A stretch of 64,000 nucleotides of DNA, taken from assembly GCF_000725485.1 (NCBI RefSeq), contig NZ_JOAG01000027.1:62001-126000 (forward strand). Reading direction: 5' to 3'. The first letter of the stretch is position 1. Every line of letters begins with the position of its first letter. Position numbers and translations under genes: made by a program. Positions 34,955 through 44,885 of this stretch are shown piece after piece. The stretch is from Nonomuraea candida (GTDB lineage: Bacteria; Actinomycetota; Actinomycetes; Streptosporangiales; Streptosporangiaceae). The notes under the pieces are model-generated. The model was not told the DNA's origin, searched no databases, and saw only the letters and a program-made list of their open reading frames with translations.

Positions 34955-35815
34955 ATGACGTTGACCGAGCCGGTGATCATCGGAGCTCTCTCCCCGTCCC
35001 GGGCGGGCGATTTCATGACGTGTCCGCTGCTCTACCGCTTCCGCGTGATCGACCAGCTTCCCGAGAAGCCCTCCCAGGCGGCGGTGCGCGGCACGGTGGT
35101 CCACGCGGTGCTGGAGCGCCTCTACGACCTGCCGGCGCCGCGCCGCTCGGTGGAGGCGGCGCTGGAGCTGCTCGGCCCGCAGTGGGAGCGGCTGCTGGCC
35201 GACGAGCCGCTCTACGCGGGGATGTTCGCCGACGAGGCGGAGCAGGCGCAGTGGCTGGGGCAGGCGCGGGAGATGCTGCGGCGCTACTTCACGCTGGAGG
35301 ACCCGACCCGGCTGGAGCCGGCCGAGCGGGAGCTCTACGTGGAGGCGGTGCTCGACGGCGGGCTGATGCTGCGGGGTTACGTCGACCGGCTCGACGTGGC
35401 GCCGACCGGCGAGGTCCGGGTGGTCGACTACAAGACCGGCAGCGCGCCGGGCCCCGACTTCGAGGCCAAGGCGCTGTTCCAGATGAAGTTCTACGCGCTG
35501 GTGCTGTGGCGGCTGCGCGGCAGCGTGCCGCGGCTGCTGCAGCTGGTCTATCTGGGCGGGCAGGGCGAGGTGCTGCGCTACGCGCCCGACGAGGCCGACC
35601 TGCTGGCCACCGAGCGCAAGGTGATGGCGCTGTGGGCGGCGATCGAGCGCTCGCTGGAGACGGGCGAGTGGCGGGCGCGCCGGAGCCGGCTGTGCGACTG
35701 GTGCGACCATCAGGCGCTGTGCCCGGAGTTCGGCGGCACTCCCCCGCCGGTGCCCGACCGGCAGCCGGGCGACACGTTGCGCGGCAGCCGCCGCTCGGCC
35801 ACCGACGAGCTCTGA
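34955..35815 (+). CDS. RecB-family PD-(D/E)XK exonuclease with a Cas4-like iron-sulfur cysteine set
   Basis: A 286-residue nuclease. 'SPSRAGDFMTCPLLYRFRVID' gives the first cluster cysteine, and 'LCDWCDHQALCPEFG' near the C-terminus gives the others, as in Cas4/AddB. Nuclease core: 'RGTVVHAVLERLYDLP' (His), 'VVDYKTGSAPG' (D-x-K) and 'QMKFYALVLWR'. No partner helicase is in the window. ATG at 34955 chosen; a GTG at 34946 is possible. Divergent from the M50 gene. Confidence 0.88.
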   Translation: MTLTEPVIIGALSPSRAGDFMTCPLLYRFRVIDQLPEKPSQAAVRGTVVHAVLERLYDLPAPRRSVEAALELLGPQWERLLADEPLYAGMFADEAEQAQWLGQAREMLRRYFTLEDPTRLEPAERELYVEAVLDGGLMLRGYVDRLDVAPTGEVRVVDYKTGSAPGPDFEAKALFQMKFYALVLWRLRGSVPRLLQLVYLGGQGEVLRYAPDEADLLATERKVMALWAAIERSLETGEWRARRSRLCDWCDHQALCPEFGGTPPPVPDRQPGDTLRGSRRSATDEL

Positions 35816-35840
35816 CCCGTCGTCCCCGCGAGGGGTCAGA

Positions 35841-35856
35841 TCCTCCCGAGGGAGGA
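35841..35856. promoter_or_regulatory. Short perfect inverted repeat before the histidine kinase gene
   Basis: TCCTCCC-GA-GGGAGGA (35841-35856) lies 36 bp before the kinase GTG and just after the nuclease stop. It overlaps an anti-SD-like GGAGGAGG. It could be a compact terminator or operator. Confidence 0.4.
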
Positions 35857-35891
35857 GGTTGCGGGATTTCACCTGGTCTTACAGTGAAGCG

Positions 35892-37238
35892 GTGCGCATA
35901 GATCGGAGCAGGCTCCACGACACGGTGTTCGCCGGGGTGGTGGCCACGGCCTCCGTGGTGCTGTTCGTCCTCTACGGGCCCGACCGCCTGCGGGCCGACG
36001 GCCTGACGATCGAGGGCCTGCGCCAGCCCGACGCGTTCGGCGCGCTGCTGCTGGTGGGTGCGTGCGCGCCGATCGCGGTGCGCCGCCGCTGGCCGCTGGG
36101 GGCGCTGTGCGCGGGGCTGGTGCCGCAGACGCTGCTCAACGTGCTGGGCTACGGCACGGGCATGGCGGCGCTGTCGGGCATGGTGCTCCTGTACTCCGTG
36201 GCCTCCTACCGGGGGCTGGCGCTCGCGCTGGCGGCGCTGGTGCTGTCGCTGGCGGCCTACGTGGTGGGCGCCGTCGCGGGGCCCGTCAGGGGGGTGGGCT
36301 GGAACGAGTACATCGTCGTGGCCGTGGTGCTGGTGTCCGTGTGGGGGGCCGGGCGCAGCCTGCGGTTGCGCCGGGCGTACCTGGAGGAGCTGAAGGACCG
36401 GGCGGCGCGGCTGGAGCGGGCGCGTGCGGCGGACACGCGGGCGGCCAGGGCGGAGGAGCGCTCCAGGATCGCCCGTGAGCTGCACGACGTGGTCGCCCAC
36501 CACGTGAGCGTGATGACGGTGCAGGCCGCGGCGGCGCGGCGGGTGCTGGCCTCGGACCCGGAGCTGGCGCGCGAGGCGTTGTCGGCGATCGAGCACACCG
36601 GCCGGCTGGCGATGACGGAGATGCGCAACATCGTGGGCGTGCTGCGCACGGACGCGCGGGCCGAGCTGGGGCCGCAGCCGGGGGTGCGGGACCTGCCGGC
36701 GCTGGTGGAGCAGATGCGGGAGGCGGGGCTGCCGATCCGGCTGCGGGTGGAGGGCGAGCCGGTGCCGCTGCCGGCGGGGGTGGACCTGGCCGCCTACCGG
36801 CTGGTCCAGGAGGGGCTGACCAACAGCCTGCGGCACGCCGGGCCCGGGGCGGAGGCGGTGGTGACGGTCCGGCACGGGCCGCACGAGCTGGACGTCCGGG
36901 TGGCGGACGACGGCCGGGGCATGGCCGACGCCCGCGGCGACGCGAAGGCGGACGCGCGAGCCGGCGCGAAGGCGGAGCCGAGGACCGGCACGAAGGCGGA
37001 CGCGCGAGCCGGTGCGAGGGCCGAGGGGAGAGCCGACGGCCGGGCCGGCGCGAAGGGTGCGGCGGCGGGGCCGGACGGGGATGTGGAGGCCGGCGGGGGC
37101 AGGTCCCGGCCGCCGGGGCATGGCTTGGTGGGGATTCGCGAGCGCGTGGCCCTCTATGGTGGAATCCTCAGCATCGGTCCGCTACCGGGGGGCGGTTTCG
37201 AAGTGCGGGCGAGGTTCCCGTTGAAGGACGGCCAATGA
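35892..37238 (+). CDS. NarL-type sensor histidine kinase with an extended ATP lid
   Basis: Membrane sensor kinase of 448 residues. Four to five N-terminal spans (to about residue 150) with almost no extracytoplasmic loop, then HisKA_3 with 'ARELHDVVAHHVSVMTVQ' (phospho-His) and an HATPase_c domain ('LVQEGLTNSLRHA', 'VADDGRGM', 'GHGLVGIRERV'). Between the last two motifs is a ~65-residue insert made of ADARAGAK/EPRTGTK-like octads, lengthening the ATP lid. GTG at 35892 chosen; an upstream TTG at 35859 sits directly on GGAGG. Stop overlaps the regulator gene (ATGA). Confidence 0.9.
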   Translation: MRIDRSRLHDTVFAGVVATASVVLFVLYGPDRLRADGLTIEGLRQPDAFGALLLVGACAPIAVRRRWPLGALCAGLVPQTLLNVLGYGTGMAALSGMVLLYSVASYRGLALALAALVLSLAAYVVGAVAGPVRGVGWNEYIVVAVVLVSVWGAGRSLRLRRAYLEELKDRAARLERARAADTRAARAEERSRIARELHDVVAHHVSVMTVQAAAARRVLASDPELAREALSAIEHTGRLAMTEMRNIVGVLRTDARAELGPQPGVRDLPALVEQMREAGLPIRLRVEGEPVPLPAGVDLAAYRLVQEGLTNSLRHAGPGAEAVVTVRHGPHELDVRVADDGRGMADARGDAKADARAGAKAEPRTGTKADARAGARAEGRADGRAGAKGAAAGPDGDVEAGGGRSRPPGHGLVGIRERVALYGGILSIGPLPGGGFEVRARFPLKDGQ

Positions 37239-37918
37239 CGATCAGAGTGCTGCTGGTGGACGACCAGCCGCTGCTGCGTACCGGATTCCGCCTGATCCTG
37301 GAGGCCGAGCCGGACATCACGGTGGTGGGCCAGGCCGGGGACGGCAAGGACGCGCAGGAGCAGACCAGGGCGCTGCTGCCCGATGTGGTGCTGATGGACA
37401 TCCGGATGCCCGGGGTCGACGGCATCGAGGCGACCCGCCGGATCGTGCGGGAGGCGGCCCCGTCGGCGCACGTGCCGAAGGTGCTGGTGCTGACGACGTT
37501 CGACCTCGACGAGTACATCGTGGAGGCGCTGCGGTCGGGGGCGTCGGGGTTCCTGCTGAAGGACGTGCCGCCCGACGAGCTGGTGCAGGCGATCCGGGTG
37601 GTGGCGGCGGGCGACGCGATCGTGGCGCCGAGCGTGACGCGGCGGCTGCTGGACCGGTTCGCCACCCGGCTGCCGTCGGCCTACGAGCAGGCGGCGCCCG
37701 CGCGGCTCGACCGGCTGACCGAGCGGGAGCTGGAGGTGCTGCGGCTGATCGCCAAGGGCATGTCCAACGCGGAGATCGCGGCCAAGCTGGTGGTGAGCGA
37801 GACGACGGTCAAGACGCACGTCGGCAACGTGCTGACCAAGCTGGGGCTGCGCGATCGGGTGCAGGCCGTGGTGCTGGCGTACGAGACGGGGCTGATCACG
37901 CCCGGCGCCATCTCCTGA
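37235..37918 (+). CDS. NarL/FixJ-type response regulator
   Basis: A 227-residue DNA-binding response regulator. Receiver domain with 'VDDQPLL', phospho-acceptor D55 in 'VVLMDIRMPGVDG', 'VLVLTTFDLDEYI' and Lys in 'GFLLKDVPP'; C-terminal LuxR helix-turn-helix ('LTERELEVLRLIAKGMSNAEIA', quoted in part, then 'VKTHVGNVLTKLGLRDR'). Its ATG overlaps the kinase stop, so the two form one signalling pair. Targets unknown; the opposite-strand peptide transporter beyond a strong terminator is not obviously one. Confidence 0.95.
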   Translation: MTIRVLLVDDQPLLRTGFRLILEAEPDITVVGQAGDGKDAQEQTRALLPDVVLMDIRMPGVDGIEATRRIVREAAPSAHVPKVLVLTTFDLDEYIVEALRSGASGFLLKDVPPDELVQAIRVVAAGDAIVAPSVTRRLLDRFATRLPSAYEQAAPARLDRLTERELEVLRLIAKGMSNAEIAAKLVVSETTVKTHVGNVLTKLGLRDRVQAVVLAYETGLITPGAIS

Positions 37919-37921
37919 GAC

Positions 37922-38018
37922 GGCCGGCATGACGCGCCGGGCCTGAGGCCGGCATGACGCGCCGGGCCTGAGACGGCGGGCGTGAGACGGCGGGGTGGGC
38001 ATGAGACGGCGGGCATGA
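37922..38018. repeat. 25-bp tandem repeat and related GAGACGGCGGGC copies
   Basis: GGCCGGCATGACGCGCCGGG at 37922 and 37947 (25-bp period), followed by shorter GAGACGGCGGG copies up to the terminator. Non-coding. Confidence 0.75.
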
Positions 38019-38055
38019 CGCGGCGGCCGCCCGGAGGGGCCGGGCGGCCGCCGCG
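38019..38055. terminator. Strong bidirectional terminator
   Basis: A 16-bp perfect stem, 38019-38034 with 38040-38055 (core CGGCGGCCGCCCGG), loop AGGGG. It separates the plus-strand response regulator gene from the minus-strand peptide ABC operon, ending 16 bp from the last stop of that operon. Confidence 0.85.
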
Positions 38056-38071
38056 ATCGTGCCCGCGCGGG

Positions 38072-39090
<1,019 letters not shown>

Positions 39091-39094
<4 letters not shown>

Positions 39095-40116
39095 TGGGTC
39101 TCCAGCACAGGCTTGATCTCGTTCTCCCACAGGCTCTGCCGTTCGGCGCGGTCCAGGTGGCAGCGCACCAGATGGCCGCCCTCGGTCTCGGCCAGGGCGG
39201 GGACCTCGGTGTCCGCCTTGCCCTTGGTGCGCTCGGCGTACGGGCAGCGGGGATGGAAGGCGCAGCCGGGCGGCACGTTGATCAGGGACGGCGGCGAGCC
39301 CTTGATCGGCAGGAGCCGTTCGGTGGGCTCGCGGTCCAGGCGCGGCATGGAGCCCAGCAGGCCCCAGGTGTAGGGGTGCTCGGGCCGGTAGAAGATGTCC
39401 TCGGTGGTGCCGTACTCGACGCACTTGCCGCCGTACATGACGAGGATGTCGTCGGACAGCTCGGCCACCACGCCCAGGTCGTGCGTGATGATGATGAGCG
39501 CCGAGTTGAACTCGCGCTGCAGGTCGCGCATGAGGTCGAGGATCTGGGCCTGCACGGTCACGTCGAGGGCCGTGGTGGGCTCGTCGGCGATGAGCAGCTC
39601 GGGGTCGCACGACAGCGCCATGGCGATCATGGCGCGCTGGCGCATGCCGCCGGAGAACTCGTGCGGGTAGCTGTCGACGCGCCTGGCCGGCTCGGGGATG
39701 CCGACGCGGCCGAGCATGTCGATGGCGTGCTTGCGGGCGACCTGCTTGGAGACGTCGTTGTGGATGCGGTACGCCTCGATGATCTGGTGGCCGACCGTGT
39801 AGAACGGGTGCATCGACGACAGCGGATCCTGGAAGATCATCGCCATCTTCTTGCCGCGCAGCCGCCGCACGTGCTCGGAGGAGGCGCCGATGAGCTCCTC
39901 GCCGTCGAGCCAGATCTCCCCCGACAGCCTGGCCCGGCCGCCCTTGTGCAGGCCCAGGATGCCGAGGCTGGTGACGCTCTTGCCGGAGCCCGACTCGCCG
40001 ACGATGCCGAGGGTCTTGCCGCGTTCGAGGCCGAACGACAGCCCGTCGACGGACCTGACCAGGCCGTCGTCGGTCGGGAAGTGGATTTTCAGGTCCTTGA
40101 CGTCAAGGAAGTTCAC
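39091..40116 (-). CDS. Peptide ABC transporter ATP-binding protein (OppD/DppD)
   Basis: First ATPase of the importer, 341 residues from a GTG that overlaps the stop of the permease gene (GTGA at 40113-40116). Walker A '[13 protein letters not shown]', signature '[15 protein letters not shown]', Walker B '[12 protein letters not shown]', C-terminal '[15 protein letters not shown]' and '[10 protein letters not shown]'. It pairs with OppF to drive DppB/DppC. Confidence 0.95.
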
Positions 40117-41126
40117 GAAAGCCTCACCCTCGGGTCGACCACGGCGTACAGGAGGTCGACGACCAGGCTCGCGACGACCACGAATCCGGCGGCGACGAGC
40201 ACGACGCCCATGACCTGGGGCAGGTCCTGGTTCCTGATGGCCAGGATGGCGAACTGGCCCAGCCCGGGCAGAGTATAGGTGGTCTCGGTGAGGACGGCGC
40301 CGCCGATGAGCAGGCCGAAGTCGATGCCGAACAGGGTCAGGAGCGGAGTGAGCGCGGCGCGCAGGCCGTGTCTGACCACGACCTGGTTCTCGCGCAGGCC
40401 CTTGGCCCTGGCGGTGCGGATGTAGTCCTCGCCCATCGTCTCCAGCATGCCCGCGCGGGTCAGCCGCGCGTAGGTGGCGGCGAACAGGAACGCCAGCGTG
40501 ATCCACGGCAGCAGCAGGTTGTAGGCCCACTGCGCGGGGTTGACGGTGAAGTCCGTCCAGGCGCCGCCGGGCGGTGTCCAGCCCAGGCCGTAGCTGAAGA
40601 CGACCAGGGAGATCATGCCGGTGAAGAAGATCGGCAGGGACACGCCGGCCAGGGCGGTGCCCATCGAGAGCCGGTCGAAGAAGCTGCCTCTGCGCAGCGC
40701 GGACAGCACGCCCACGCTGATGCCGGCCAGCACCCACAGGATCGCGGCGCCGATGGCCAGGGAGAAGGTCACCGGCATGCGGTCGACCAGGTCCGGCCAG
40801 ACGGGCTGCCCGCTGATGAAGGAGTAGCCGAAGCAGGGCGCGGGGCACTGCTCGACGCCGGCGCCGTAGTCGTACTCGGCGCCCGCGACCAGGCCCTTGA
40901 CGAACCTGCCGTACTGCACGACCACCGGGTCGTTGAAGCCGAGCCGCTCCGCGATCAGGGCCACGGTCTCCGGCGTGGCCGCGCGCCCGACGTAACGCGA
41001 GGCGAGGGCCTCGGGTGTCGCCCCCGCCCATTGCGGCACCACGAAGAAGATGCCGAACGTGACCATGCTGATCACGATCAGCATGGCGACGGCGCCGATC
41101 AGACGCCTGATGATGTATGTGACCAC
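40113..41126 (-). CDS. Peptide ABC transporter permease (DppB type)
   Basis: Inner-membrane permease, 337 residues, six spans. The N-terminal 'MVTYIIRRLIGAVAMLIVIS' is typical of DppB/OppB, and the EAA loop is 'RAGMLETMGEDYIRTARAKG'. A cysteine pair sits in the large first extracellular loop ('VEQCPAPCFGYSF'). Starts 84 bp after the binding-protein gene. Confidence 0.95.
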   Translation of the reverse strand: MVTYIIRRLIGAVAMLIVISMVTFGIFFVVPQWAGATPEALASRYVGRAATPETVALIAERLGFNDPVVVQYGRFVKGLVAGAEYDYGAGVEQCPAPCFGYSFISGQPVWPDLVDRMPVTFSLAIGAAILWVLAGISVGVLSALRRGSFFDRLSMGTALAGVSLPIFFTGMISLVVFSYGLGWTPPGGAWTDFTVNPAQWAYNLLLPWITLAFLFAATYARLTRAGMLETMGEDYIRTARAKGLRENQVVVRHGLRAALTPLLTLFGIDFGLLIGGAVLTETTYTLPGLGQFAILAIRNQDLPQVMGVVLVAAGFVVVASLVVDLLYAVVDPRVRLS

Positions 41127-41210
41127 CGCTGTCGGCCGGGTGGCCCGCCCGCCGCGGGCGGGCCACCCCTGCCTTCACCTGCCTTCGCTAGATCCCCGAA
41201 TCTCGCCCGG

Positions 41211-42977
41211 TCACTCGACGCCGAGCAGGACGTAGTCGTACATGCTCTGGCCTTCGTTGTAGGCGAGGTTCGTCACGCCCTTGCCGCGCATGAGCAGCGA
41301 CTTGGCCCACACCACGGGAAGGATGGAGGCGTCCTCCATGACCTTCTTGTCGACCTCGACCCACAGCTTGGCGCGGGCCGTGGCGTCGAGCTCGGCGGAG
41401 GCCTGGTCGATCAGCTTGTCGACCTCGGGGTTCTTGACGCTCAGGTTGTAGTTGCCGGCGTCGCGGATGGTGCGGCTGTCGACGATGGCCTGCATGAAGC
41501 CGTAACCGTCGGGCCAGTCGGAGCCCCAGCCGTGGGTGGCCAGGCCGATGCCGTTCTCCTTGACGTAGTTGACGTTGCCGGCGTAGTCGGAGAAGTAGGC
41601 GGCGGAGGGGAAGCCCTTGAGCGTGAGCTTGATGCCGACGCGGGCCAGCGCCTGCTGCATCGCCTCGGCCAGCGCCTTCTCGCGCGGGCGGTCGGAGCGG
41701 AAGGTCATCGTGGTGGCGAAGCCGTTGGGCTGGCCGCACTCGGCGAGCGCCTGCTTGGCCTTCTCGACGTCACCCTTGTTCTCGGGGGTGGCGTACAGGT
41801 CGAACTTCTCCTGGCCGACGATGGGCGGCGGCATCACGTTCGTGGCGATCTCGCCACCGGCCACCGGGCCGCCGAAGGCGGTCTGGTTGGCGACGCGGTC
41901 GGCGGCCCACATGACGGCCTTGCGGCAGGCGATGTTGTCCAGCGGCTTGTTCTCGGGGATGACCGACACGTACCAGAGCCTGGGGATCGTCGGGTTGTCC
42001 GTACGGGCCTTCAGCGCCGGGTCGGGCAGCACCTTGCCGAGGGCGGCCGGCTGCATGCCGGTGCCGGGGATGTCGAGCTGGATGCTGCCCGAGATGAGCT
42101 GGTTGTCCAGGTCGTCGGCGTTGACGTTGAGCTGCACCTCGATGCGGTCCGGCAGCGCGGGACGGTTCGGGTCGGTCGCCGGGTCCCACTGGTCGTTGCG
42201 GACCAGGGTGAAGCGCTTGCCGATCTCGTTCGTCTCGAACTTGTACGGCCCGGAGGAGACGACCTTCTCCTTGTACTTGGCGCCGGTGTCCTTGTCCTTG
42301 GGCACCGGGGCCGTCATCGGCATCTGGACGACGTAGTCCATGGACGCGAACGGCTTCTTCAGGTGGAAGACGACCGTGGTGTCGTCGGTGGCCTCGACCG
42401 CCGACTTGTAGTCCACGTCGGGGGTCTTGTAGACGCCCTTGAAGTCCTTCGGCCAGTCGAGCAGCTCGTTGAGGTAGGAGGGGCCGTGCGGGAAGGTCTC
42501 CTTGTCGAAGGAGCGCGCCACCGCGTACGCCACGTCCTTGGCCGTGATCGGCGAGCCGTCCTCGAACTTCAGGCCGCTCTTGATCTTGTACGTCCAGGTC
42601 TTGCCGTCGGGGCTGGGCTGGCCGAGCCCTTCGGCCAGGTCGGGCACCACCGTGTTGCCGTCAGGGCCGGCCCCGGTCTTGTACGTCGTCAGCGTCCGCC
42701 AGTAGTACCGGCCGAAGTTGAACGAGTAGCCGTAGTAGGTGTCGGCCGGGTCGAGGCTGTCCCAGTCCGCGGAGTGGGCCGCCTTGAGCGTGCCGCCCTT
42801 CTTGGTGGACGGGTTGTACGTCTGCGTGAGGGCGGTGTTGGCCACGGGTTGCGCGCCACCGCCCGCCGCCGACTGGGCGGGCTGGCTGGGAGTACCGCCA
42901 CCTCCGCCGCCACAGGCGGAGAGCACCAAGGCGAGTGCCGCTGTCGCGGCTCCTGCCAGTGCGTGTTTCCTTCTCAT
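41211..42977 (-). CDS. Peptide ABC transporter substrate-binding lipoprotein (DppA/OppA type)
   Basis: Cluster-C solute-binding protein (family 5), 588 residues. Lipobox LSA-C, Gly-rich linker, then 'KGGTLKAAHSADWDSLDP', 'VVPDLAEGLGQPSPDGKTWTY' and 'VSSGPYKFE'. Family members bind peptides, sometimes nickel chelates or opines; the pocket cannot be read here. Gene order dppC-dppA-dppB-oppD-oppF is slightly unusual, with one permease gene ahead of the binding protein. Confidence 0.95.
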   Translation of the reverse strand: MRRKHALAGAATAALALVLSACGGGGGGTPSQPAQSAAGGGAQPVANTALTQTYNPSTKKGGTLKAAHSADWDSLDPADTYYGYSFNFGRYYWRTLTTYKTGAGPDGNTVVPDLAEGLGQPSPDGKTWTYKIKSGLKFEDGSPITAKDVAYAVARSFDKETFPHGPSYLNELLDWPKDFKGVYKTPDVDYKSAVEATDDTTVVFHLKKPFASMDYVVQMPMTAPVPKDKDTGAKYKEKVVSSGPYKFETNEIGKRFTLVRNDQWDPATDPNRPALPDRIEVQLNVNADDLDNQLISGSIQLDIPGTGMQPAALGKVLPDPALKARTDNPTIPRLWYVSVIPENKPLDNIACRKAVMWAADRVANQTAFGGPVAGGEIATNVMPPPIVGQEKFDLYATPENKGDVEKAKQALAECGQPNGFATTMTFRSDRPREKALAEAMQQALARVGIKLTLKGFPSAAYFSDYAGNVNYVKENGIGLATHGWGSDWPDGYGFMQAIVDSRTIRDAGNYNLSVKNPEVDKLIDQASAELDATARAKLWVEVDKKVMEDASILPVVWAKSLLMRGKGVTNLAYNEGQSMYDYVLLGVE

Positions 42978-43028
42978 TGACTAACCCCTTGGTGAGTGGG
43001 ATGCGGGGGATGAAGTGCCGGCGGGTGC

Positions 43029-44021
43029 TCAGTGCGCCCGCGGGTCGAAGGCGTCCCGGAGACCGTCGCCGAACAGGTTGAACGCCAGGACGGTGATGAA
43101 GATCGCCAGACCCGGGAAGAGCACGAAGTGGGGCAGTGTGTAGAAGCGGACCGCCTCGGAGAGCATGCCGCCCCAGGTGGGGGTGGGCGGGTTGATGCCG
43201 ACGCCGAGGAAGGACAGCGCGGCCTCGAACAGGATGTTGGTCGGGATGAGCAGGGTCGCGTAGACCAGGATCGGCGCCATCAGGTTCGGCAGCACCTCGC
43301 GGAACAGGATGTAGCCGTGGCGGGCGCCGAGGCTCCTGGCCGCGTCCACGAACTCCCGTTCGCGCAGGGAGAGCGTCTGCCCCCGGACGATGCGGCCGAT
43401 GCTGGGCCAGCTGAAGAACCCGATGATGAAGATGAGCATCGCGATGCGCAGGCCGTCGCCCTCGAGCCCGAACCCCTCGTTGGGCATGACGCCCACCAGC
43501 GCGATCGCGAAGACCAGCAGGGGGAAGGCCAGGAAGACGTCCATGATGCGGCCGATGATCTGGTCGACCCAGCCGCCGAAGTAGCCGGCGACGACGCCCA
43601 TGACGGTCCCGATGATGACCGACACGATCGTGGCGAGGAAGCCGATGAGCAGCGAGATCCAGGCGCCCGCCACGATGCGGCTGAAGACGTCGCGGCCGTT
43701 GACCGGCTCGACGCCGAGCAGGTGCTCGGCGCCCATCCCGCCGAAGGTGCCCTTGGGCAGGAGCGTGTTCTGGTCGATCTGGTCCTGGTGGAACTCCAGC
43801 GGGGGGTGGCCGAACAGGGAGATGATCGGCGAGGAGAAGACCGCCACGAGGATCAGCAGCACCACGACGACGCCGCCGCCGAGCGCGATCTTGTCGCGGC
43901 GCAGGCGCATCCACGCGATGCGGGTCAGCGACCTGCCCTGGATGGCCTTGCCCGCTCCCACGAGCACGGACTCCGGATGCGCCTCCGCAGCGGAACCGGA
44001 AACGTCTAGCGGTGCGGTCAT
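43029..44021 (-). CDS. Peptide ABC transporter permease (DppC type)
   Basis: Second permease, 330 residues. Cytosolic N-terminus of about 40 residues, 'WMRLRRDKIALGGGVVVVLL' at span 1, and EAA loop 'EREFVDAARSLGARHGYILF'; ends 'FGDGLRDAFDPRAH', the typical DppC finish. ATG at 44021 chosen over upstream alternatives because the family starts here. First gene of the operon; 51 bp before the binding-protein gene. Confidence 0.94.
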   Translation of the reverse strand: MTAPLDVSGSAAEAHPESVLVGAGKAIQGRSLTRIAWMRLRRDKIALGGGVVVVLLILVAVFSSPIISLFGHPPLEFHQDQIDQNTLLPKGTFGGMGAEHLLGVEPVNGRDVFSRIVAGAWISLLIGFLATIVSVIIGTVMGVVAGYFGGWVDQIIGRIMDVFLAFPLLVFAIALVGVMPNEGFGLEGDGLRIAMLIFIIGFFSWPSIGRIVRGQTLSLREREFVDAARSLGARHGYILFREVLPNLMAPILVYATLLIPTNILFEAALSFLGVGINPPTPTWGGMLSEAVRFYTLPHFVLFPGLAIFITVLAFNLFGDGLRDAFDPRAH

Positions 44022-44261
44022 GCCGAGATGCCCCCTGGTACAAGACAACGCTGTCTTAACGCGTGGTTGACTTCAGACCGCTGCTCGCGGACCTCAGGAG
44101 GCAGAATCTATGGCCTGAGCTGCGCTGACTAGCCCCTCAGGCCGCTATGTGGCTAATCTGTGATTGACGCGAAACTCATTCGTATCGATCTTGAATGATT
44201 GGTCGTGAATGCGTCCCGGTTGTGTCTCGGAACCGTGACATGCCGCTCCGGCGCCGGTGGT
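44022..44261 (-). promoter_or_regulatory. Leader and promoter region of the peptide ABC operon
   Basis: AT-richer 240 bp. GGCCTGAG (44112-44119)/CTCAGGCC (44136-44143) is an 8-bp perfect stem with a 16-nt loop. TCATTC (44176-44181)/GAATGA (44193-44198) flanks an ATCGAT core and looks like an operator. The dppC promoter should be here; exact hexamers not assigned. Confidence 0.45.
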
Positions 44262-44786
44262 TCAGCTGATGCCGCGGCGCTTGAGGAGCTCCTCGATGTC
44301 GGAGAAGTCGTCGTCGGCCTTGGCCGCCGGCTTGGCCGCCGGCTTGCCCGCGGCGGGCGGCTGCTGCTGCGCCACGGCCGGCTGCTGGGGCCTGCCCGCC
44401 GCGGCCGGCCTGGCCGGGGCGCCCTGCGCCGGGCGCGGCTCGGCCGCGCCGGTGTCCTTCTTCCTGCGGCCCGCCGACAGCTTCCTGCCGCGCAGCACGC
44501 CCGACACCACGAACAGCACCGCCGACAGCCCCGCCACGGCCACGCCCGCCCACACGGCCGGGTTGAACACCAGACCGGTCACGAAGCCCACCACCGTGGC
44601 GCCGATCGTCCACAACGACCGCAGCGCGTCGGTCAGGTAGGCCGCGACCGGCAGCAGCGCCCACGCCGTCACCCGCAGGCCCGCCGCCGCTCCCCTGCGC
44701 CGGAAGGCCAGGAATGCCAGCACCAGCCCCGCGATGGTCGCGCCCGCGCACAGCGGCAGCCAGGCGATCGCCTCGAAGTTACCCAT
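44262..44786 (-). CDS. Membrane protein with Pro/Ala/Gln-rich cytosolic tail
   Basis: A 174-residue protein with three to four spans in the first 95 residues ('AGATIAGLVLAFLAFRR', 'AGVAVAGLSAVLFVVSGVL'), then a basic/disordered tail with PAAGKPAAKPAAK repeats ending in a charged helix 'DDFSDIEELLKRRGIS'. Proteins of this layout are conserved in actinobacteria, sometimes labelled cellulose synthase without support. Function unknown. 99 bp after the HAD gene end, same strand. Confidence 0.75.
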   Translation of the reverse strand: MGNFEAIAWLPLCAGATIAGLVLAFLAFRRRGAAAGLRVTAWALLPVAAYLTDALRSLWTIGATVVGFVTGLVFNPAVWAGVAVAGLSAVLFVVSGVLRGRKLSAGRRKKDTGAAEPRPAQGAPARPAAAGRPQQPAVAQQQPPAAGKPAAKPAAKADDDFSDIEELLKRRGIS

Positions 44787-44885
44787 TTCGCCGCCCCCTC
44801 GTCATCGCTTCGTGCCCTCCATCCTGGCACGCGGAGACTCGTTCGCCTCCTCCGCGAGAACCACTTGTCCCTTAGGGGTAACGCT

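Noticed and set aside
34955..35815. Cas4 of a CRISPR system
   Set aside because: Length, fused C-terminal cysteines and isolated location fit the actinobacterial RecB-like exonuclease; no other cas genes.
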